Part shown: in pieces, positions 24,938 through 33,289 of the stretch
Layout: each line of letters starts with the position of its first letter
Position numbering within the stretch: position 1 is the stretch's first letter
Source of the DNA: Arthrobacter sp. MYb214
Lineage (GTDB): Bacteria; Actinomycetota; Actinomycetes; Actinomycetales; Micrococcaceae
Reading direction: 5' to 3'
Assembly: GCF_002979865.1 (NCBI RefSeq)
Contig: NZ_PCPZ01000001.1
Location: forward strand, 248,001 to 312,000
Length of the DNA stretch: 64,000 nucleotides
Made by a program: the position numbers and the translations under genes
Notes under the pieces: generated by a model
Seen by the model: the letters and a program-made list of their open reading frames with translations, nothing else
Databases searched by the model: none
What the model was told of the DNA's origin: nothing

Positions 24938-24977
24938 AAAATGCCCCGCTACTTGAGAACAAGTAGCGGGGCATTTT
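24938..24977 (+). terminator. Rho-independent terminator after the protease gene
   Basis: An 18-bp perfect stem (core ATGCCCCGCTACTTG and complement) with an AGAA loop; the T-rich 3' arm ends in ATTTTTAC. Confidence 0.9.
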
Positions 24978-25077
24978 TACTTGGCACACATGTAGTTCCT
25001 TGGTTGCTCTACGATTTCGGCACTAGTCTCAAAGCTAAGATCGTTGCGGCAACGTGAATATCACCGAGGTGTAAATT

Positions 25078-25665
25078 ATGAATTTCAACGCTAGAGCTTC
25101 ACGCACGCCAATCATGCTGGCCTCTACTGCCGCCATGGCTGCCCTATTGCTAACCGGCTGTGGTCAGGGAACCGATCCAGGTGCGCAGGCTAGGGCCAGC
25201 GCCACGGCATCGGAACCCTCGCAGCAAACAGAAAAATCGAGCGGGAACACCGTGGACCAAGACGCATTGCTCCAGACCAATGACCAGCTCTCCGAAGCCT
25301 TGGGCGATGAATACGTCCAGGGTTGGATCAAGGACGGGCAGCTGAATGTTTCGACGACCAGCGAAGAGCAGCTATCCGTTATTGAAGAAGCCGGGGCTAT
25401 CGGGCACCTAGTCCAATTCAGCAGCGAGGAGCTTCGTTCGGCGATTTCCGAAATCATGAAGTGGCAGGGCAAGCAGGACAACCCCGTGCGCACTGCCATC
25501 CATGCATACACGCTGAATCCTGAAACGGGCGGCATCACCCTGTCGGTGGATAAGAGCCAGCTGGACGAAGTCCAAAAGCTGATTGAAGCTGAGAAGCCCA
25601 TCGGCGAAATCCCCGTGGACTACAAGCAGAGCGGTGGCATCATGTCGCCTGCTGCCACCCAGTAG
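25078..25665 (+). CDS. Lipoprotein resembling a stand-alone S1 protease propeptide
   Basis: A 195-residue protein with a signal peptide ending in a lipobox (LLLTGC, Cys28), followed by a Ser/Thr/Gln-rich linker. From about residue 75 on, the pattern is that of alpha-lytic/streptogrisin (S1E) propeptides: VQGWIKDGQLNVSTTS, IEEAGAIGHLVQFSSEELRS, a helix, then HAYTLNPETGGITLSVDKSQ. In those proteases the propeptide is a covalent folding chaperone and inhibitor. Here it is encoded alone, without any protease domain, and directly follows the anchored S1 protease gene, separated by a terminator. A trans-acting foldase, inhibitor or immunity-like protein is inferred. AGGTG precedes the ATG. Confidence 0.72.
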   Translation: MNFNARASRTPIMLASTAAMAALLLTGCGQGTDPGAQARASATASEPSQQTEKSSGNTVDQDALLQTNDQLSEALGDEYVQGWIKDGQLNVSTTSEEQLSVIEEAGAIGHLVQFSSEELRSAISEIMKWQGKQDNPVRTAIHAYTLNPETGGITLSVDKSQLDEVQKLIEAEKPIGEIPVDYKQSGGIMSPAATQ

Positions 25666-25685
25666 CCCGCAGCCCGCTTGAACGG

Positions 25686-25731
25686 ACGCACCAATGGCCA
25701 GGCCCGGCGACGGACCTGGCCATTGGTGCGT
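25686..25731 (+). terminator. Rho-independent terminator after the lipoprotein gene
   Basis: A 17-bp perfect stem (ACGCACCAATGGCCAGG and its complement) with a 12-nt loop, followed by TTCT. Confidence 0.8.
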
Positions 25732-25808
25732 TTCTGGGCAACTGGCCGTGGCTATGCAATGATCCGTTGCGCCTGGCAAGACACGTAAGATGGGGATTAC
25801 ACGCGACA

Positions 25809-26534
25809 ATGGAAGGTACTAATCGAATCGTGAGCGCAGCATCAGCAGAGACTCCTCCAAGCAGGGGACCCCTATACAAAATATGGCGCTTCGTCCGCGA
25901 GATTGTCATCATCATCGCGATCGCGCTGTTGCTCTCGTTCGTGATCAAGACCTTCTTCTTCCGTGCCTACTACATCCCGTCAGGCTCCATGGAGCATACC
26001 CTCGAGGTCAACGACAGGATTTTCGCCAACCTCATGGTTCCCGGGCCGTTCGAGCTGGAACGTGGCGACGTCGTCGTCTTCCGCGATGACCAGGAATGGC
26101 TGCCACCGCTGACCGAGTACCCCACCGCGTTCCAGAATGCGCTCTCCTTTGTCGGAGTGCTGCCAGCGGCTGATGAGCAGTACCTGGTCAAGCGCATCAT
26201 CGGCATGCCCGGTGACACCGTGGAATGCTGCACCGCGGAAGGTGCCATCACGATCAACGGCGAGCCCATAGACGAGCCGTACATCTTTGACGGCGACAGC
26301 CCGTCAGACATGGAATTCAAGGCGACCGTCCCAGAGGGAAAAATCTGGGTGATGGGTGATCACCGAGGCGCCAGCGCGGATTCCCGCTTCCACGCCGATC
26401 GCCAGGGTGGCTTCGTCGACCTCGAATCCGTCCAGGGCCGCGCTTCGGTGATCTCTTGGCCAACCTCGCGCTGGGGCATCGTCGACTCGCACGAAGAAGT
26501 CTTTGCCAACGTCCCGCACGCAGTGGCGAAGTAG
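25809..26534 (+). CDS. lepB: Signal peptidase I (second copy)
   Basis: A 241-residue type I signal peptidase with an N-terminal cytoplasmic stretch, a membrane helix (IVIIIAIALLLSFVIKTFF) and the catalytic motifs IPSGSMEHTL (Ser) and YLVKRIIGMPGD (Lys), then GKIWVMGDHRGASADSR. It lies 11 bp upstream of rnhB, the conserved lepB-rnhB neighbour. The start could be ATG 25809 or GTG 25830; GGAAGG lies between them, which mildly favours the GTG. It differs clearly from the first copy, so this is an old paralogue pair, not a recent duplication. Confidence 0.92.
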   Translation: MEGTNRIVSAASAETPPSRGPLYKIWRFVREIVIIIAIALLLSFVIKTFFFRAYYIPSGSMEHTLEVNDRIFANLMVPGPFELERGDVVVFRDDQEWLPPLTEYPTAFQNALSFVGVLPAADEQYLVKRIIGMPGDTVECCTAEGAITINGEPIDEPYIFDGDSPSDMEFKATVPEGKIWVMGDHRGASADSRFHADRQGGFVDLESVQGRASVISWPTSRWGIVDSHEEVFANVPHAVAK

Positions 26535-26545
26535 GGGCACCGCCC

Positions 26546-27271
26546 ATGGCCGTTTTGAAGAGCAAGGCAACCACGCTAGAACATGAGCGCGCCTTGGCAG
26601 CCAAGCATGGGTTCCGCTATATCGCAGCGGTCGATGAGGTGGGACGCGGCGCCTTGGCTGGTCCGATTACCGTCGGCATGACGGTGATAGATATTGAGCA
26701 GGTCACGGAGTTCCCAGCGCTGCGCGACTCCAAGCTGCTGAGCCCGGAAACCCGTACGGAACTGGTCGATCCAGTTCGCCAGTGGGCCGTGGGCTACGGC
26801 GTCGGGCATGCCTCTGCGGCTGAAATCGATGAGCTGGGAGTTACTGGCGCCCTGCGCCTGGCCGGATCGCGGGCCATGGAGCTGTGCGCGGTACAGCCCG
26901 AGGCGGCGCTTCTGGATGGCAGCTACGACTGGCTGACCGCACCGGAACCGGATCTCTTCGACATCCTGGCCGATGACCGCGAACCCGTGGGCCTGCACAT
27001 CCCGGTGACGACCATCATCAAAGGCGACATGACCTGCCAGGCGATCGCCGGAGCTTCCATCCTGGCCAAGGTCGAACGCGATGGAATCATGGTTGATCTG
27101 GCCACCGAGCATCCGGCCTTCGGCTGGGAGATCAACAAGGGGTATGCCACCGCTGCGCATCGTGCCGCGATCGTTGCGCAGGGTCCCTGCGACTACCACC
27201 GCAAGAGCTGGAACTTGACTTCGGGTGCTGATCAGGCCCAAGGTGAAGCCACGACAAAGAAAGCAAAGTGA
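26546..27271 (+). CDS. rnhB: Ribonuclease HII
   Basis: A 241-residue RNase HII. It removes ribonucleotides from DNA and RNA-DNA hybrids. The acidic active site is visible in AAVDEVGRGALAGP (Asp-Glu), ALRDSKLLS (substrate tip), LLDGSYDW (Asp) and the downstream IIKGDMTCQAIAGASILAKVERD (Asp). The C-terminal HRAAIVAQGPCDYHRKSW is typical. Its stop overlaps the ATG of the DUF2469 gene (TGATG), so they are coupled. Confidence 0.95.
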   Translation: MAVLKSKATTLEHERALAAKHGFRYIAAVDEVGRGALAGPITVGMTVIDIEQVTEFPALRDSKLLSPETRTELVDPVRQWAVGYGVGHASAAEIDELGVTGALRLAGSRAMELCAVQPEAALLDGSYDWLTAPEPDLFDILADDREPVGLHIPVTTIIKGDMTCQAIAGASILAKVERDGIMVDLATEHPAFGWEINKGYATAAHRAAIVAQGPCDYHRKSWNLTSGADQAQGEATTKKAK

Positions 27272-27591
27272 TGGCTGCCGACGACCTGGAAAACTACGAG
27301 TCCGACATGGAACTGCAGCTATACCGCGAGTACAAGACCGTGGTGGGGCTGTTCAATTACGTGGTCGAGACCGAGCGCCGCTTCTACCTGGCCAACCAAG
27401 TGGACGTGAAGACCCTGTCCAACGCCGGGGAAGTGTACTTCGAGTTGAACCTCACCGACGCGTGGGTCTGGGACATCTACCGCCAAGGGCGCTTCGTGAA
27501 GTCCGTCAAGGTGCTGACCTTCAAGGACGTCAACGTCGAAGAACTGAACCCTGACGAGTTCCAGATCCCGAAGGATGGGCTGGGCTCCTAA
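27271..27591 (+). CDS. DUF2469 family protein
   Basis: A 106-residue protein of the actinobacterial DUF2469 family, recognised by MAADDLENYESDMELQLYRE, VVGLFNYVVETERRFYLAN and VKVLTFKDVNVEEL. The function is unknown, but the gene is nearly always next to rnhB, as here, where the start codon overlaps the rnhB stop. The first codon could also be GTG 27268, one codon upstream; the ATG is preferred because it matches relatives. It is small, acidic and has no membrane segment. Confidence 0.92.
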   Translation: MAADDLENYESDMELQLYREYKTVVGLFNYVVETERRFYLANQVDVKTLSNAGEVYFELNLTDAWVWDIYRQGRFVKSVKVLTFKDVNVEELNPDEFQIPKDGLGS

Positions 27592-27613
27592 CAAGAGGCA
27601 CTGCGGCATTCGA

Positions 27614-27646
27614 TCGCTGGCTCTGTTCCTGGAACAGAGCCGGCGA
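27614..27646 (+). terminator. Hairpin after the rnhB-DUF2469 pair
   Basis: A stem of 16 pairs (TCGCTGGCTCTGTTCC with GGAACAGAGCCGGCGA, one wobble) directly downstream of the DUF2469 stop. The T-tract is poor (TCTCGCTT), so its termination strength is uncertain. Confidence 0.55.
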
Positions 27647-27752
27647 TCTCGCTTAAAGCGAATTGTCCACATTCCGCGGCGGGCGCCGCCGCTGTGGACC
27701 ATAATTCTCCGACGATGTTTCCATTACGGATCGCAGACATCGAGGAGCAAAC

Positions 27753-28115
27753 ATGCAGACCGCGAAGCAACGCCTAGGGACCGATGGCGAACAAGCTGCC
27801 GCCGCATTTCTCACCGGGCAGCACTACGAAATTCTCGATCGCAATTGGAGATGCCCAGCAGGGGAGCTGGACCTGGTAGCAAGAGCCGGCAACGGTCAGA
27901 TCACCGCCATCGAAGTCAAAACGAGGTCCTCGCAACGCTATGGATCAGGCTTCGAGGCGATCAGCGCGGAAAAATTCCGCCGGCTCAACAGGCTGCTGAT
28001 TTCCTGGGCCCAATGCCATCGCATGTTTCTCGCCGAACTTCGCGTGGACATCGTCGAGGTCTATCTGACAACAACAGGGTTCGAATGCCGGCTGCATGAG
28101 AACGTGCGCTCATGA
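27753..28115 (+). CDS. YraN/UPF0102 family endonuclease-like protein
   Basis: A 120-residue UPF0102 protein with a Holliday-junction-resolvase-like fold. The restriction-type core appears as LGTDGEQAAAAFL, PAGELDLVARAGN (acidic ligand) and AIEVKTRSSQRYGSGFEAIS (the E-x-K pair). Its biochemical role is not settled. It is the first gene of the yraN-yifB-dprA-xerC series and overlaps yifB by four bases (ATGA). GAGGAG precedes the ATG at 27753. Confidence 0.93.
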   Translation: MQTAKQRLGTDGEQAAAAFLTGQHYEILDRNWRCPAGELDLVARAGNGQITAIEVKTRSSQRYGSGFEAISAEKFRRLNRLLISWAQCHRMFLAELRVDIVEVYLTTTGFECRLHENVRS

Positions 28116-29671
28116 GCACCGCGCGCACCAGCGCAGTGGCCCTGCACGGGGTCAGCGCCTCACTGGTGGAAGTCGAGGCCGACCTCGGCAACGGCATCCC
28201 AGGATTCGTCCTGCTGGGCTTGCCCGATGCATCTTTGAGCGAGGCCCGTGAACGAATCAAAGCCGCGGCAAGGAATTCAGGGATTCCTCTGGCAAACCGG
28301 AAACTGACGGTCAATCTTTCGCCAGCCACCCTGCCCAAGTATGGATCAGCTTTCGATCTGGCCATCGTCATCGCCGCCTTGGCCGCTGATCAACAGCTGT
28401 TCGCGTCACCGAGCACGCTGTACATGGCGGAACTCGGCTTGGATGGCACCTTGCGGCCAGTACCCGGGGTGCTGCCAGCGGTGCAGCTAGCCAAGGTCCA
28501 TGGTCTTGACCGGGTGATCGTGGCCGAGTCTAACGGGGCAGAAGCGAGGCTGGTGCATGGAATCGAGGTCATGGCGCTACGCCATCTGGGACAGGTTCTC
28601 ACCTGCTGCGGAGCCCCAGCCGAACAGGTCACCACTTACCTGCGCCACCGGCAGCCGCAGGCGCCTACCGAATCTGCCGGCCCTGCCGCAGGAACTGCTG
28701 CCTCGGGCGATGCGGACCTGGGCCTGGTCAACGGGCAGCAGGAAGCACGGCTCGCCTTGGAACTGGCCGCGGCCGGCGGGCACCACCTGATCATGGTCGG
28801 ACCGGCCGGCGCCGGCAAAACCATGCTGGCCAAGTGCCTGCCATCGATTCTGCCGCCACTTGATGACGTACAAGCCCTTGAAGCCACCGCGGTGCATTCC
28901 ATTACTCGGGGCGGATCCGGGGAATTGGACCAGCTGCAACGCACCCCGCCTTTTGTGGCACCGCACCACACCGCGTCCCGCTCAGCCCTGATTGGCGGCG
29001 GAACCGCACAACTCATTCCCGGGGCCATTACCCGCGCGCACCAGGGCATTCTATTCCTCGATGAAGCAGCGCAATTCCAAACCGGAGTACTTGATGCGCT
29101 TCGCCAACCGATCGAGGAAGGCTATATCAACCTCGCGCGGACACGCGGCCACCAGCGGTTGCCGGCCCGTTTCCAACTCATCATGGCCTCCAATCCGTGT
29201 CCCTGCGGAAAAAACTTCGGCACCGGTACCGGGTGCACCTGTACGCCCATGGCCCGCCGGCGCTATTTCGCCCGGCTTTCAGGACCCATCCTCGACCGTG
29301 TGGATCTGCAAGTCAGAGTCAATCCGGTAGCGCAGGCACAGCTTCTTAGCGGAGTACCAAATGAATCCAGTGCACAGGTGCGTGAACGCGTCTTGGCCAC
29401 CCGGGCACGCAGCAAGGAGCGGCTGGGAAAGTTCTCTATTGCTTGCAACGCGCAAATACCAACTCAGATCCTCAGGAATGAACTGGAATACTCGGCCAAG
29501 ACCCGGGCGGCGCTTGAACAACTCGCCACACGACGCGGGCTCTCTGCGCGTGCCATCCACCGCCTCCTGCGGGTCGCGTGGACGGTTGCAGACCAGCAAG
29601 GGCATGCAGCACCGACCGAGGATGATCTGGCCATCGCCGCTCACCTTCGCCAGAACTTGGAAAATAGCTAG
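28112..29671 (+). CDS. YifB/ComM-type Mg-chelatase-like AAA+ ATPase
   Basis: A 519-residue protein: an N-terminal Lon-protease-like domain (about 10-170, with GLPDASLSEARERIKAA and LPKYGSAFDLAIVIAAL), an AAA+ core with Walker A GPAGAGKTM and Walker B FLDEAAQF, the zinc-like cluster NPCPCGKNFGTGTGCTC, and a C-terminal Mg-chelatase helical domain. In naturally transformable species ComM is a hexameric helicase that extends branch migration of incoming DNA. It overlaps yraN and lies 8 bp upstream of dprA, so a DNA-uptake operon is implied. Confidence 0.94.
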   Translation: MSTARTSAVALHGVSASLVEVEADLGNGIPGFVLLGLPDASLSEARERIKAAARNSGIPLANRKLTVNLSPATLPKYGSAFDLAIVIAALAADQQLFASPSTLYMAELGLDGTLRPVPGVLPAVQLAKVHGLDRVIVAESNGAEARLVHGIEVMALRHLGQVLTCCGAPAEQVTTYLRHRQPQAPTESAGPAAGTAASGDADLGLVNGQQEARLALELAAAGGHHLIMVGPAGAGKTMLAKCLPSILPPLDDVQALEATAVHSITRGGSGELDQLQRTPPFVAPHHTASRSALIGGGTAQLIPGAITRAHQGILFLDEAAQFQTGVLDALRQPIEEGYINLARTRGHQRLPARFQLIMASNPCPCGKNFGTGTGCTCTPMARRRYFARLSGPILDRVDLQVRVNPVAQAQLLSGVPNESSAQVRERVLATRARSKERLGKFSIACNAQIPTQILRNELEYSAKTRAALEQLATRRGLSARAIHRLLRVAWTVADQQGHAAPTEDDLAIAAHLRQNLENS

Positions 29672-29679
29672 GTAAGGCC

Positions 29680-30924
29680 ATGACTTTCAACGATGTGAAC
29701 ACTGCCGGAAAAGCTTCGGCTCCAACCAGCCAGGAGCGCCGGGTCTACGCCCATCTGAACCAACTTATCGAGCCCAACGACTATGTGGCCACGGCCTTGC
29801 TGGAATTGATGAGCCCACAGGAACTGCTGCGCCTGATCCAGCGGGAGGATTTCTATCCGGCCGCGCTCAAAGCGCCGGTCGACGGAATCCTCGGATTCCA
29901 CCCGCCCGGGGATGGCGCACAAGACTTGAGGGTAGCCTTGGCCCGATGGAGAAAGCGCCTGTCGCTGAGCAACCCGGCGGGAGCCTTGGATGCCGCTGCG
30001 CACGCGGGTGGCGGATTGCTGATCCCGGACGATGCTTCGTGGCCGCGACAGCTAGCCGACCTGGAACTGGGACGTCCCCTGTGCCTGTGGTGGCGTTCAG
30101 CGAACCCGCAATTGCTCGACGGCCAAGAGCTGGCGCGCAGCGTGTCCATCGTCGGCTCCCGCGATGCCAGTGACTACGGTGATCAAGTCACCTTCGATCT
30201 TGGCCGGACCCTGGCCTTGAACGGGTACACCATTGTCTCGGGTGGCGCTTACGGCATTGACGCCAGCGCGCACCGGGCCGCTCTGAGCGTGGACGATTGG
30301 CAGCATCCGAACCCGCCAACGATCACGGTTATGGCTGGCGGCATCGATCGGCTCTACCCTTCGGGCAACAGCAACCTGCTCAACCAGATTGTTGCTCGCG
30401 GCGTGCTGATCTCAGAGGTGCCTCCCGGAACCACATCAGCACGCTTCCGCTTCCTGAACCGCAACCGGCTGATCGCGGCATTGAGCAGGCTGGTTATCGT
30501 CAGCGAAGCGCGCCACCGCTCAGGAGCGCTGAACACCGCCAGCCATGCAGTCGAGTTGGGACGCGATGTAGCGGCCGTTCCCGGAAGCGTTTTCGCGCCC
30601 AACTCCGCAGGGTGCCACCGATTGATTGCAGAAGGCAGTGCGGCCTTGCTCGCCAGCCCGCAAGATGCGCTGGGCCTGGTTGGCCACCACTGCCAAGCAG
30701 AGCCGCGGAGTGCCAAAGTTCAGCAACGCCCGACGGACATCCTGGGTAGGGACGAAGCAATGGTGTACGACATCATGTCCTTCACCAAAGGACTGCTGGT
30801 CGATGAGATCTCTGCCCGCAGCGGGGTGCCGCTGATCCAGACGCTACGCGCCATCAATCGATTGGAGACACTGCAAATGGCTGCCACCGATGGCCTGGCA
30901 TGGAAGTTGGTGCGCCAAAACTGA
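29680..30924 (+). CDS. dprA: DNA processing protein DprA
   Basis: A 414-residue DprA/Smf protein. The Rossmann-like core shows SIVGSRDASDYG, IVSGGAYGIDASAHRAAL, TITVMAGGIDRLYPSGN, LISEVPPGT and RNRLIAALSRLVIVSEA. A short C-terminal winged-helix (about 350-410) follows. DprA binds incoming single-stranded DNA and loads RecA. AAGG precedes the ATG at 29680. Together with the ComM homologue upstream it forms the DNA-processing part of the cluster; no uptake pilus genes are in the window. Confidence 0.95.
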   Translation: MTFNDVNTAGKASAPTSQERRVYAHLNQLIEPNDYVATALLELMSPQELLRLIQREDFYPAALKAPVDGILGFHPPGDGAQDLRVALARWRKRLSLSNPAGALDAAAHAGGGLLIPDDASWPRQLADLELGRPLCLWWRSANPQLLDGQELARSVSIVGSRDASDYGDQVTFDLGRTLALNGYTIVSGGAYGIDASAHRAALSVDDWQHPNPPTITVMAGGIDRLYPSGNSNLLNQIVARGVLISEVPPGTTSARFRFLNRNRLIAALSRLVIVSEARHRSGALNTASHAVELGRDVAAVPGSVFAPNSAGCHRLIAEGSAALLASPQDALGLVGHHCQAEPRSAKVQQRPTDILGRDEAMVYDIMSFTKGLLVDEISARSGVPLIQTLRAINRLETLQMAATDGLAWKLVRQN

Positions 30925-30957
30925 CCGGTGACGCAGCTGAGGGTATCCTCAATAGTG

Positions 30958-31953
30958 ATGAAGCAAGAATCAACGACGCACGCCAGCAATGCGACGTCAG
31001 CAAAATTCGCTGAGCCGGTGGCAGACTACCTGGAGTACCTGCAACGCGAACGCGGCCGCAGCACTAATACCCTGCGAGCCTACGAAGTGGATTTGCGGAA
31101 CCTCGGCCAGTTCTTGCTCCACCATGCGCAGGATCCGAGCCTCAAGCAGATTTCAGTTGATACGCTCCGCGATTGGTTGGCACAGCTTCATGAATCGCAG
31201 ATTTCCCGCACCACCTTGGCCCGCAGGATCTCTGCGGTGAAGAGCTTCTTCGCGTGGGCGCTGAAGCATCAGCTGATCGACGCGGACCCTGCCCTGCGGC
31301 TGGCCGCGCCCAGGAAGGAACGGCGTCTTCCGCATGTTTTGCAGCCAAGCCAGATCGACCGCTTGCTCTCCGAAACAGCCCAGCCGCCTGCTGGAAAAGA
31401 AGTCAGCGAGAGCAAGCCGGAACCTGCCCCCGATGCCAAGAGCCAGGCCGTAGCGGCACGCGATAAAGTCATCGCCGAGTTGCTGTACGCATCCGGCCTG
31501 CGTATCAGCGAGCTCGTGGCCTTGGACGTTGACGACATCGACTTCGAACGACGCACCGTCAGGGTTCTCGGCAAGGGCAACAAGGAACGGGTTGTTCCGT
31601 TTGGCAAGCCCGCCGAACGCGTGATCATCGGGTGGATTCGGTCGCATCGCAAGGTCCTGGCCCGCCAGGAAGCTCAAGGCGCTTTGCTCGTAGGGGTGCG
31701 CGGTGCGCGCTTGAATGTACGCCAGGCACGAGAGGTCATTTCCAAGGCCTTGCAATCGCTGGGGGATACCGCTGCCAGCGGCCCGCACGCGTTAAGGCAC
31801 ACCGTAGCCACGCATCTGCTGGATGGCGGCGCAGATTTGCGTGCTGTCCAGGAATTCCTCGGGCATGCTTCGCTGGCAACGACCCAGCTATATACTCACG
31901 TTTCGGTTGACCGATTGAGGCAAAGCTACCGCCAAGCCCATCCCCGAGCCTGA
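30958..31953 (+). CDS. xerC: Tyrosine recombinase XerC
   Basis: A 331-residue tyrosine recombinase. The N-terminal SAM-like domain (about 18-115) has YLEYLQRERGRSTNTLRAYEVDL; the catalytic domain carries Arg in LLYASGLRISELVALD, Lys in GKGNKERVVP, HALRHTVATHLLDGG (His-x-x-Arg), LGHASLATTQLYTHV (His and nucleophilic Tyr). It resolves chromosome dimers at dif. A 25-residue insertion rich in Glu, Pro and Lys (around 138-163) separates the domains. The ATG at 30958 gives a sensible N-terminus; a GTG at 30928 is an alternative. It closes the yraN-yifB-dprA series. Confidence 0.92.
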   Translation: MKQESTTHASNATSAKFAEPVADYLEYLQRERGRSTNTLRAYEVDLRNLGQFLLHHAQDPSLKQISVDTLRDWLAQLHESQISRTTLARRISAVKSFFAWALKHQLIDADPALRLAAPRKERRLPHVLQPSQIDRLLSETAQPPAGKEVSESKPEPAPDAKSQAVAARDKVIAELLYASGLRISELVALDVDDIDFERRTVRVLGKGNKERVVPFGKPAERVIIGWIRSHRKVLARQEAQGALLVGVRGARLNVRQAREVISKALQSLGDTAASGPHALRHTVATHLLDGGADLRAVQEFLGHASLATTQLYTHVSVDRLRQSYRQAHPRA

Positions 31954-32094
31954 CTATTTGGTACCAATCTGCAAAAATAGCCTTTCTGGGTGGCGAAAGG
32001 CCTCTTCATCGGGCAAAATGGAAGTATCGGCGGCGATGGCACCGGAACGATGTTGACGTAGGGGAAGACGATCAACACCGCAACGGAGGATGGC

Positions 32095-32598
32095 ATGTCT
32101 GCACCGATGTCCAGAGGCGTGATTTATATTCATTCCGCCCCTGCAGCGCTATGCCCACATCTGGAATGGGCAATCGGGTCCGTGCTCGGTACTCCAGTAA
32201 AAATGGAGTGGACCGAACAGCACGTCGCACCCGGATTTTGTCGCGCCGAAATCGAGTGGGTAGGTACGCAAGGTACCGGCGCTTTGCTGACCAGTGAGAT
32301 GCATGGTTGGCAGCACCTTCGTTTCGAAATCACCGAAGACCCAAGCCCGGGTGCCGACGGCAGCCGTTGGTCCGTGACCCCTGATCTTGGCATCTTCCAC
32401 GCCACCGTTGATTGCGCTGGCAACGTCATGGTCAGCGAAGAACGCATCCGGTGGGCCTATGAAAAGGGCGACGGCAATCCCTCGGTCTTCTACCAGGAGA
32501 TGTCCATCGCTCTCGGCGAGCCCTGGGATGAAGAACTTGAACCCTTCCGTCACGCAGGCGAAGACGCGCCTGTTCGATGGCTCAACCAGGTGGTTTAG
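32095..32598 (+). CDS. DUF3145 family protein
   Basis: A 167-residue protein of the actinobacterial DUF3145 family: RGVIYIHSAPAALCPHLEWA at the N-terminus, MEWTEQHVAPG, GWQHLRFEITEDPS and the FYQEMSIALGEPWDEELEPFRHAG stretch are characteristic. It has no membrane segment or catalytic motif, and the function is unknown. GGAGG precedes the ATG; an internal ATG at 32107 is a possible alternative start. In related genomes this gene lies near fatty-acid genes, as it does here (fab cluster about 1.5 kb away), which suggests but does not prove a link. Confidence 0.9.
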   Translation: MSAPMSRGVIYIHSAPAALCPHLEWAIGSVLGTPVKMEWTEQHVAPGFCRAEIEWVGTQGTGALLTSEMHGWQHLRFEITEDPSPGADGSRWSVTPDLGIFHATVDCAGNVMVSEERIRWAYEKGDGNPSVFYQEMSIALGEPWDEELEPFRHAGEDAPVRWLNQVV

Positions 32599-32645
32599 CA
32601 ACTGGTTATCTAGTCCCTGAGTGACTTATCAACAGACACTCAGAT

Positions 32646-32669
32646 ACAACCCCGATGGTGCGGGGTTGT
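32646..32669 (+). terminator. Small hairpin downstream of the DUF3145 gene
   Basis: An 8-bp stem (ACAACCCC / GGGGTTGT) with an 8-nt loop. No T-tract follows; it precedes the stronger hairpin at 32677-32712. Confidence 0.45.
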
Positions 32670-32676
32670 TACCCAA

Positions 32677-32712
32677 AAGAAGTGGGATCCCATGCCGGGG
32701 ATCCCACTTCTT
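32677..32712 (+). terminator. Terminator downstream of the DUF3145 gene
   Basis: A perfect 15-bp stem (AAGAAGTGGGATCCC and its complement) with a 6-nt loop, followed by GCTTTAAA. Confidence 0.75.
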
Positions 32713-32896
32713 GCTTTAAAAACTGCGGTTGTGGAGAAGTGCCGAAGCGCAGTGCTATGCTCGATGGCGATGAAGACCAGTCAGGCCGCATGCGGCCACT
32801 CCCGGAACGGCAAACTGGTCGTTCCCTGATCCGCGGCCCTCCCGTGCCAGATGCATTCCACCAAAGAACAGCACATCTGAACCACGAAAGGGAGAC

Positions 32897-33283
32897 ATGA
32901 CCGCACAGTTCAACCACACCATCATCGCTTCACTCGACCCGCAACGCATGGCAAAGTTCTATCTTGAGTTGCTCGAAGCCCGCGCGGAATCAAGCTGGGG
33001 ACCATTTACCAACATCAGCCTGGCCCACGGGGTGCTGCTTCAATTCGCTGCACCACCGATGGACTTCCCAGCGCAGCACTATGCCTACCTGCTCGATGAC
33101 GAGCATTTCGACCGCGCCTACGCGACTATCCGCGAGGGGAAAATGGAGCATTGGGCCGATCCCCAACGGCAGCTGCCAGGGCAGATTAATCATGAACACG
33201 GCGGCCGGGGAGTCTATCTGCTTGATCCTTCCGGGCACTACCTGGAATTGATCACCCGGCCTTACCTGCCCGCAGCCAGCTAG
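32897..33283 (+). CDS. Single-module VOC-family (glyoxalase/dioxygenase-like) protein
   Basis: A 128-residue protein with one VOC module: FNHTIIASLDPQRMAKFYLELLEA at the start and GRGVYLLDPSGHYLELITRPY at the end give the paired beta-alpha-beta motif with candidate metal ligands His and Glu. It would act as a dimer. Such proteins include glyoxalases, bleomycin-binding proteins and small dioxygenases; the sequence does not say which. GGGAG precedes the ATG. It is followed at once by a convergent RibD-type reductase gene. Confidence 0.85.
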   Translation: MTAQFNHTIIASLDPQRMAKFYLELLEARAESSWGPFTNISLAHGVLLQFAAPPMDFPAQHYAYLLDDEHFDRAYATIREGKMEHWADPQRQLPGQINHEHGGRGVYLLDPSGHYLELITRPYLPAAS

Positions 33284-33289
33284 GACCAG

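Noticed and set aside
31980-32001. A 7-bp inverted repeat after xerC as a terminator
   Set aside because: The stem is short and no T-tract follows.
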